Positions 42,719-48,628 of a DNA stretch of 48,628 nt are shown in pieces. How positions within the stretch are numbered: position 1 is the stretch's first letter; every line of letters starts with the position of its first letter. The position numbers were made by a program, and so were the translations under genes. Below the pieces are notes generated by a model. The model saw only the letters and a program-made list of their open reading frames with translations, searched no databases and was not told where the DNA came from. The stretch is from Phycisphaerales bacterium (GTDB lineage: Bacteria; Planctomycetota; Phycisphaerae; Tepidisphaerales; Tepidisphaeraceae), in contig JADLBV010000016.1 in the NCBI GenBank assembly GCA_020847545.1, positions 1 through 48,628 on the forward strand, read 5' to 3'.

Positions 42719-45454
42719 ATGAGGGTACATACGGGAATTCTGGGTGCTCCCGGTCGATTGCGGTGCGAATATCTTGAAAATCCGCTGGGGATTGATGAAA
42801 CACGCCCGCGATTGAGCTGGCAGGTTCGTGATCCCCGGCGAGGCGCGGTTCAGAGCGCGTATCAGATTCAGGTGTCATCCTCGCGTCGGTTGCTGGAGGA
42901 GGGTTCGACTGACCTATGGGATAGTGGCAAGGTTGAATCCGATCGGACAATTCAGGTGGAATATGCCGGAAGTGGGTTGGAATCGCGCAAGCGATATTAC
43001 TGGCGGGTACGCAGTTGGGATGCGCTGGGAGAGGACTCTCCATGGAGCCGTACACAATGGTGGGAGATGGGGTTACTTGAGAATGGGGATTGGAAGGGGC
43101 AATGGATCGGGCCGGTGGCCCCGGAAGATGACAGTACATACATTCCATGTCCGTTTTTGAGGCGGGAATTTGAGGTCAAGGGACGCATCACGCGCGCGAG
43201 GATTTATGCTTCGGCCAGGGGGTTGTATGAGTTGCAACTCAACGGCAGGCGGGTGGGGCGGGATTACTTCACACCGGGTTGGACGGAATACCAACATCGC
43301 ATCGCCTATCAGACATATGATGTGACGGAACTGATACAGGATGGGTCCAACGCATTGGGGGCGATCCTGGGCGATGGGTGGTATGGGGGTCATGTGGGTG
43401 GGTTCATGCGCATGAGGCTGTACGGACCAACACCCCGGCTTCTGGCGCAACTTGAATTGCAGTATGAGGATGGGAGTACACAGGTCATTGCCACGGATTC
43501 AAATTGGCGCATGAGCAACGGGCCGATCCTTCGCAGCGATTTCATGCGGGGTGAGCGGTACGATGCCCGATTGGAGTTGCCCGGCTGGAGCGAAGCCGGA
43601 TTTGATGATTGCAAATGGTTCGCGCCGGAGGCGGATCCATTGGATCAGGTCAAATTGGTCGCTCAGGCGATGCCGCCGGTTCGGCAGATGGCAACGCTGC
43701 TCGCCAAAAGCCGAGTTCAGATTCGTCCCGGAGTCTGGGTTTTTGACATGGGGCAGAACATGGTGGGGAATGTCAGGCTGGAGGTGCAATGTCGCACCAG
43801 CGCCACCATTCAATTGCGATACGCGGAGGCGTTGAACGCCGATGGCACGTTGTACACCGAGAACTATCGCACCGCTCAGAGCGTTGATCAATACATCAGC
43901 AAAGGGGATGAGGATCGCGAATATGGACCCCGGCACTATCTCGATGTGCCGATTGAAACTTATCAGCCACGGTTTACCTTCAAGGGGTTTCGATATGTCG
44001 AGCTCAGCGGACTTGCCGGCGAACCGCCGTTGTGGACCGTCAAAGGGGTCGTTCTGTATTCGGCCAACGAAGCCACCGGCGAATTTGAGTGTTCAGACCC
44101 GCTGCTCAACCAATTGTACAGCAACATCGTCTGGAGCCAACGCGATAATTTTCTGGAAGTTCCCACCGATTGTCCGCAGCGGGATGAACGGCTGGGATGG
44201 ATGGGGGATGCGCAGGTTTTCGCCTCCACCGCCTGCTTCAACATGGACACCGCCGCGTTTTTCGCCAAGTGGATGCGGGATGTCGAGCTGGCCCAGCGTG
44301 ACGATGGCGCTTTTCCGGATGTGGTTCCCAATGCGCTTGGGATGCGACAGTTCGGCCACCTGAATTACGACCACCACGCATGGGCGGATGCCGCACTGGT
44401 CATTCCGTGGACGGTATATCTTTACTATGGCGACAAGCGCATCCTCCATCGCCATTATCAGGCGATGTCCCGCTGGGTTGAATATTGCCGCAAAAACAGC
44501 GATGGGCTGATCCGGCCCGCGGGCGGATTCGGCGACTGGCTTTCCAATGAGGCCTCCACGCCGACGGACCTGCTGAATACCGCGTGGTTTGCCCGCAGCG
44601 CCTGGCTCATGCACAGGATCGCCGCCATTCTCGAACTCAGGGATGATGCCGATCGCTACAAGACTCTGTTTCAGGATATCCGCTCCGCGTTCATCCGGCA
44701 GTTTGTCACTCCGAATGGCCTGGTTGGCGGCGACACGCAGACCGGCTACTTGTTGGCACTGGCATTTGACCTGCTGCCACAGGAATTGCGAGCGGCGGCC
44801 GTCAATCGGCTGGCGCATGACATTCAGCAGCGGCACAACCATCTTTCCACGGGGTTTGTCGGCACGCCCTGGCTGCTGCCTGTCCTCAGCGAGAACGGAC
44901 GGGATGAGATTGCCTACACCCTGCTGCATCAGACTTCGTACCCCTCGTGGCTTTTTGCGGTGACGCACGGAGCCACCTCCATCTGGGAGCGATGGGATGG
45001 ATGGACGCCGCTGAATGGATTTCAGAATCCTCATATGAACTCACTGAACCATTATGCTTTTGGCGCGGTGGGGCAATGGATGTATCAGAACATCGGCGGC
45101 ATCAATCCGGATGAGAATCATCCGGCTTTTGGGCGCATCATCATTCATCCACACCCATTCAAAAGCAAACTGACCAGCGCCCGCTCAGTTTATCATTCGA
45201 TTCAAGGTACAATCTCCACCGAGTGGAAAGTGCACGACGATCACTGGACATTGAAGGTGGTCATCCCACCGAACACGGAAGCGGAGATTCGACTCCAGAC
45301 CCACGCGCTGGAGGCCGTCACGGAGCGTGGAATGCCATTAAATCAGACCCTTGGCCTGTCCCGGTGTCACTTTGAGAACAACCTGGTTCACTTTCATGTT
45401 GGTGCGGGCCAGTATGAGTTTATCATCAACTCCAATGCGAAAGATTCGGCGTGA
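42719..45454 (+). CDS. Alpha-L-rhamnosidase, GH78 family
   Basis: A 911-residue enzyme with the GH78 order: N-terminal Bac_rhamnosid-N beta sandwich (LRCEYLENPLGIDETRPRLSW, then YQIQVSS, YYWRVRSWD), a second beta domain with LRREFEVKGRITRARIYAS and GWYGGHVGG, and the (alpha/alpha)6 catalytic barrel with PTDCPQRDERLGWMGD at about residues 482-498 carrying the general acid. HYAFGAVGQWMYQNIGGI near the end is also typical. No signal peptide is seen, so it acts on imported oligosaccharides. Cleaves alpha-L-rhamnosyl bonds. It overlaps the next gene by four nt (GTGA). Promoter and operator lie at 42625-42676. Confidence 0.94.
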   Translation: MRVHTGILGAPGRLRCEYLENPLGIDETRPRLSWQVRDPRRGAVQSAYQIQVSSSRRLLEEGSTDLWDSGKVESDRTIQVEYAGSGLESRKRYYWRVRSWDALGEDSPWSRTQWWEMGLLENGDWKGQWIGPVAPEDDSTYIPCPFLRREFEVKGRITRARIYASARGLYELQLNGRRVGRDYFTPGWTEYQHRIAYQTYDVTELIQDGSNALGAILGDGWYGGHVGGFMRMRLYGPTPRLLAQLELQYEDGSTQVIATDSNWRMSNGPILRSDFMRGERYDARLELPGWSEAGFDDCKWFAPEADPLDQVKLVAQAMPPVRQMATLLAKSRVQIRPGVWVFDMGQNMVGNVRLEVQCRTSATIQLRYAEALNADGTLYTENYRTAQSVDQYISKGDEDREYGPRHYLDVPIETYQPRFTFKGFRYVELSGLAGEPPLWTVKGVVLYSANEATGEFECSDPLLNQLYSNIVWSQRDNFLEVPTDCPQRDERLGWMGDAQVFASTACFNMDTAAFFAKWMRDVELAQRDDGAFPDVVPNALGMRQFGHLNYDHHAWADAALVIPWTVYLYYGDKRILHRHYQAMSRWVEYCRKNSDGLIRPAGGFGDWLSNEASTPTDLLNTAWFARSAWLMHRIAAILELRDDADRYKTLFQDIRSAFIRQFVTPNGLVGGDTQTGYLLALAFDLLPQELRAAAVNRLAHDIQQRHNHLSTGFVGTPWLLPVLSENGRDEIAYTLLHQTSYPSWLFAVTHGATSIWERWDGWTPLNGFQNPHMNSLNHYAFGAVGQWMYQNIGGINPDENHPAFGRIIIHPHPFKSKLTSARSVYHSIQGTISTEWKVHDDHWTLKVVIPPNTEAEIRLQTHALEAVTERGMPLNQTLGLSRCHFENNLVHFHVGAGQYEFIINSNAKDSA

Positions 45455-48354
45455 ACAGCAATCCAGCCAATAATCGATCCGGCCCCGCCGCATTCTGGTT
45501 CATGAATGACACGATGGATGAACCAAAGATGCGCCATCAGCTCGACGAGTTGGCGGACAAGGGATTTGGCGGCGTGTTGATTCATCCGCGTGACGGGATG
45601 ACCACGCCGTTCTCATCACGGCGGTGGTATGAACAGTCGGCATTTGTCATCAATGAGTGTGTCAAGCGGGGATTGAAGCCATGGTTTTACGATGAAAACC
45701 CCTGTCCCAGCGGATCGGCCGGGGGGATGGTCTCTGATATCTATCCGGAACTGGTCTGCCAGGTGTTGTCGTGGGAACAACGGATTCTTCGCCCTGAAAA
45801 TGGCGTGATTCGCACGGTGTTCAAGAATGCCAAACGGCTGTTGCGGATTTATGCGGCCAAGGTTGATGAAACCGGTAGACGGATCGAACCGTGGCGGGAT
45901 GTGACCGATTGCGCCGGCATGGTGGGGGATCGCTGGTGTGTGCAGGGTGCCAGGACGCGCGGATATGGGCCGGCGCATGTGGACGATGTGTGCGACTCGC
46001 ACTGGCGGGCGTGGGTGGACCGCATTCGCTGGGTGCTGGAATGGCGGCCACCAGAGGATCGGGCGTATCAGATCATGGCGGTGTGGCGGGAAACAATAAT
46101 GGAAACCCGGCCGATTTATTATGTCGATCTGATTCATCCCGATTCGACCAAACGATTCATCGAACTGACCTATCAAAGGGCATATGACCGGCTGGGACCG
46201 GAATTGTTCAGCCAATTTGAGGCCGGTTTTACCGATGAACCCAAGCTGTTTGGTCCATATCACTGGTCAAACGTTCTGCAGGATGATTATCAGAAGGCGT
46301 ATGGACGGGATTTGCTGGCCGACCTTCCGATATTGATTGAAGATCCAGGGCTGGAAGGTGAGATCGTCCGGCTGCGGTATCGGCGATTGCTGGGAAGACT
46401 CTGGAAGGAACGTTTCTGGGATGTGATGGCCGACTGGTGCCACAAACATGGGATGCCGTTGGTGGGTCATTCTTCGCCGGAGGAAGACCCGGTAATGCAG
46501 GCTGTTTATACGCCGGGGTTGATGCAGGGTCTGTCAATGATGGACTGGCCGGGTTGCGATCAGATCACCTCGCGGTTCGAGAAGTTACAGGATGAGTTGT
46601 GCCCGTTGATCGCGGCATCGGTGGCCCATCAGCATGGCAAGGAACATGTGCTGGTGGAGAGTCTTGGGGTGTCGGGAGAGGGGATCACCATTTCGCGGAT
46701 GCGCCGGATTCTGGATCATCTGTCGATTCTTGGCTGTGATCGATACACCCTGCATGGGCAGCTATACAGCATGGCCGGCCACCGCAAGCGTGAAGCGCCT
46801 CCGTCGATTTTCGTTCAACAGCCGTATTGGCCGTTCATCAGGGAATTGAACGATCACTTGGCTGAATGGACGCGCTGGCATGGGTTGGGGGAGGCGGTTC
46901 GGCCGATTGGATTGGTCTATCCCACGGCCGCGTTTGAATCCGCCCGGCCGAACGATCCACAGGCCGGAAAATGGGCGGCCATGCTGGATCAGATCATCCA
47001 AAGTCTGTTAAAGGCGGGGTTAAGCTTTGATCTGGTGAGCGATCTGGACATCGCCAATCCGGCAATGGCCCGGTGCGACGGCGGCCGATTGCACATCGGC
47101 AAGGCTTGTTACGAATCACTGGTTCTGCCGGACATTGGCCTGCTGGAAAAGCCAGCGGTTGATGCGATTACCGAGTGGGCCAAGGGTGGGTTGAGCGTGT
47201 TGTCCCTTGGCAAGATTCGGCCGGCCGGTATGGACCAGATGATCCGGTTGGGCGAAATCGTCACCCTTGATGCGATGGTCGATCTGCTGGTCCGGCGACA
47301 TCGGGCGTGGCTGAAGTTGCGCGAGGGGGACATCATTTATACCCACACCCGCATCCGGGATGGTCGATTTTATCGTGCAGTATGGAATCCGGGAGATCAT
47401 CCTGCAAAGGTGACATTCACCCAAACGGGCAAGTCGATGGAGCTGGATGCGGATGGCTTGGAATTTGTGGTCGATGACCATGTGCCAACCTCATCCTCCA
47501 TGCCTGATTCCGCCAGGGTTGTTCAACTCAACGGGCCGTGGCGTATGACTCCCATGCAACCCAATGTCCTGCGTCTTTCCCATTGGCGGATGCGCACGCC
47601 CGATGGTGATGAACAGAACGTGAGCGTGCCGGCCAAGACCCATGAAATGGACTGGATGCCGGCCAAATTCATCTCCAGCGGATATTTTCCACCGACGCCC
47701 AAAGGGTGCATCCTTGAATGTGAGGTTGAGGTTGAAGGTTTAATCGAGGATTTGCGACTCAATTGGGATGTTGAAGCGATTGGCGCGCCGGCGAGGTTGT
47801 GGATCAACGACCGCACGGTCGATTTAAGCGAACGGCGGGAAGGACTCTGGTTTGATTCGTCCAGCCGACCATTGGATGGGTATTTCAATGAGGGAACCAA
47901 CTCCATTCGCCTGGAGATCGATCCCACGGCGGCCGATGAACGCGCGTTGATCGATCCGCTTTTTCTATGCGGTCAGTTTCATGTTCCCGATCCAGGGCGA
48001 TTGCGCATCTTGGGTGGCAATGAGGTGACAAGCGAATCACCACTGGACTGGACCAAGGCGGGTTATCCACACTATTCGGGTGAGATGACTTACAGCACCC
48101 GATTTTCCGTTTCCAGATGTAACCGCATCTGGTTGGACCTGGCCCAGGGCCAACATGACCCGCTGGAGGTCCGTCTTAATGGCAAATCGCTCGGCCGGCG
48201 CTGCTGGGGGCCGTGGCATGTGGAATTGACTGATGCGATTCAAGTTGGCCAGAACCAACTGGACCTGATCTGCGCCAACACGCTGATCAACCGCCTCGAA
48301 GGCATCGCTCAACCCAGCGGCATCGCCAGCCAACCTTGGCTGAGGATCACATAA
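45451..48354 (+). CDS. GH106-like alpha-L-rhamnosidase
   Basis: A 967-residue glycosidase that starts with FWFMNDTMDEPKMRHQLDEL and GFGGVLIHPRDG, the barrel opening of GH106 and related families. Candidate catalytic acids lie in FTDEPKLFGP (about residue 260) and HVLVESLGVSGEG (about 400), and the following LDHLSILGCDRYTLHGQLYS matches the family layout. The C-terminal third is made of beta sandwiches, the last resembling a galactose-binding domain (GQHDPLEVRLNGKSLGRRCWGP). No signal peptide. The start GTG overlaps the GH78 stop. The pair GH78 and GH106 points to a rhamnose-rich polymer; exact linkage unknown. Confidence 0.82.
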   Translation: MNSNPANNRSGPAAFWFMNDTMDEPKMRHQLDELADKGFGGVLIHPRDGMTTPFSSRRWYEQSAFVINECVKRGLKPWFYDENPCPSGSAGGMVSDIYPELVCQVLSWEQRILRPENGVIRTVFKNAKRLLRIYAAKVDETGRRIEPWRDVTDCAGMVGDRWCVQGARTRGYGPAHVDDVCDSHWRAWVDRIRWVLEWRPPEDRAYQIMAVWRETIMETRPIYYVDLIHPDSTKRFIELTYQRAYDRLGPELFSQFEAGFTDEPKLFGPYHWSNVLQDDYQKAYGRDLLADLPILIEDPGLEGEIVRLRYRRLLGRLWKERFWDVMADWCHKHGMPLVGHSSPEEDPVMQAVYTPGLMQGLSMMDWPGCDQITSRFEKLQDELCPLIAASVAHQHGKEHVLVESLGVSGEGITISRMRRILDHLSILGCDRYTLHGQLYSMAGHRKREAPPSIFVQQPYWPFIRELNDHLAEWTRWHGLGEAVRPIGLVYPTAAFESARPNDPQAGKWAAMLDQIIQSLLKAGLSFDLVSDLDIANPAMARCDGGRLHIGKACYESLVLPDIGLLEKPAVDAITEWAKGGLSVLSLGKIRPAGMDQMIRLGEIVTLDAMVDLLVRRHRAWLKLREGDIIYTHTRIRDGRFYRAVWNPGDHPAKVTFTQTGKSMELDADGLEFVVDDHVPTSSSMPDSARVVQLNGPWRMTPMQPNVLRLSHWRMRTPDGDEQNVSVPAKTHEMDWMPAKFISSGYFPPTPKGCILECEVEVEGLIEDLRLNWDVEAIGAPARLWINDRTVDLSERREGLWFDSSSRPLDGYFNEGTNSIRLEIDPTAADERALIDPLFLCGQFHVPDPGRLRILGGNEVTSESPLDWTKAGYPHYSGEMTYSTRFSVSRCNRIWLDLAQGQHDPLEVRLNGKSLGRRCWGPWHVELTDAIQVGQNQLDLICANTLINRLEGIAQPSGIASQPWLRIT

Positions 48355-48376
48355 CCCACCCAACAACCATCTTCCG

Positions 48377-48395
48377 TAGGTCCGGCTCCGCCGGA
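48377..48395. repeat. REP-like palindrome
   Basis: TAGG followed by TCCGGCTCCGCCGGA, the same family as the copies at 32031-32150. It lies 22 nt after the GH106-like gene and could act as a transcript end. Confidence 0.65.
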
Positions 48396-48459
48396 CAATT
48401 ACGATAATGCCCACGTCCATTGTTGGCGGACAAACGCAAGAGAACCTATCATTCCCCCG

Positions 48460-48628
48460 ATGCCATCCGAAAAATCGACCGTGGAGGAGATTCGCCGCCG
48501 ATTTGACGCCGATGTCGAGCGGTTCAGCCAGTTGCGGACCGGCCAATCGGCCACCATGGATGCGCCGTTGGTGCTGGAACTGATCTCCCGCTCGGCGGCC
48601 GCCACCACCCCCAATGCCCGGCATCTGC
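48460..48628 (+). CDS. Partial gene, probable class I SAM-dependent methyltransferase
   Basis: The first 56 codons of a gene that runs off the window. It begins MPSEKSTVEEIRRRFDADVE and continues through LRTGQSATMDAPL, which I recognise as the start of a conserved methyltransferase family; the SAM-binding motif would lie beyond the end, so the assignment rests on the N-terminus alone. It is 105 nt after the rhamnosidase stop, with a REP palindrome in between, so it is probably a separate unit. Confidence 0.5.
   Translation, partial: MPSEKSTVEEIRRRFDADVERFSQLRTGQSATMDAPLVLELISRSAAATTPNARHL

Overview
The window looks like a chromosomal segment of a GC-rich planctomycete, most likely of class Phycisphaerae. 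The signs are PEP-CTERM-type C-termini (VPEP followed by a membrane helix and a basic end), a planctomycete-style pseudopilin with FTLVELL and a C-terminal FVDGHV motif, a DUF4159/toroid membrane protein, an RNase E/G with a very long acidic and basic tail, many genes with poor Shine-Dalgarno sites, and abundant small palindromic repeats. This placement is inferred from gene content; no rRNA is present.

Positions 1-13220 are mostly minus-strand genes that read as one long gene train: TadG-like pilus protein, DUF4159/toroid membrane protein, secreted TPR protein, DUF502 membrane protein, ribosome hibernation factor, EIIA (PtsN-like), HPr, Enzyme I and RNase E/G. The PTS set has no sugar permease here, so a regulatory role is likely. 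A small Cys-rich gene (13381-13653, +) sits beside a rex operon in which the redox repressor Rex is followed after 16 nt by a two-TM, double-Rossmann, double-RyR protein. An M3 oligopeptidase follows.

Positions 18034-31908 are mixed housekeeping: an orphan ABC ATPase, class II FBPase (glpX), an AspT/YidE-type transporter, a quinone-oxidoreductase-like MDR protein, hrpB, ychF, NAD(P)HX dehydratase, apgM, tRNA-Met(CAT) and icd. Inserted among them is a compact three-gene operon with a consensus sigma-70 promoter and 4-nt overlaps (RHH regulator, GNAT acetyltransferase, XRE regulator), a candidate toxin-antitoxin-like or signalling module. The icd stop codon lies inside the downstream tRNA gene.

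Positions 31909-32678 are a non-coding repeat field with REP-like palindromes, eleven 21-bp tandem units and three 33-bp units. From 32679 to 48354 lies a carbohydrate-degradation locus: a tandem amidohydrolase with a degenerate first half, a discoidin-like PEP-CTERM protein, a secreted clan GH-A-like glycosidase, a pseudopilin, a secreted parallel beta-helix PEP-CTERM protein, a GH36-like enzyme, a LacI regulator, and overlapping GH78 and GH106-like alpha-L-rhamnosidases. A perfect 17-bp palindrome lies inside the lacI promoter and next to the GH78 promoter, so the LacI protein probably controls both itself and the rhamnosidases. The beta-helix and glycosidases suggest use of a rhamnose-containing polysaccharide: secreted and surface proteins capture and cleave it, and proteins without signal peptides finish the oligosaccharides inside the cell. 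The window ends in the start of a probable SAM-dependent methyltransferase gene.
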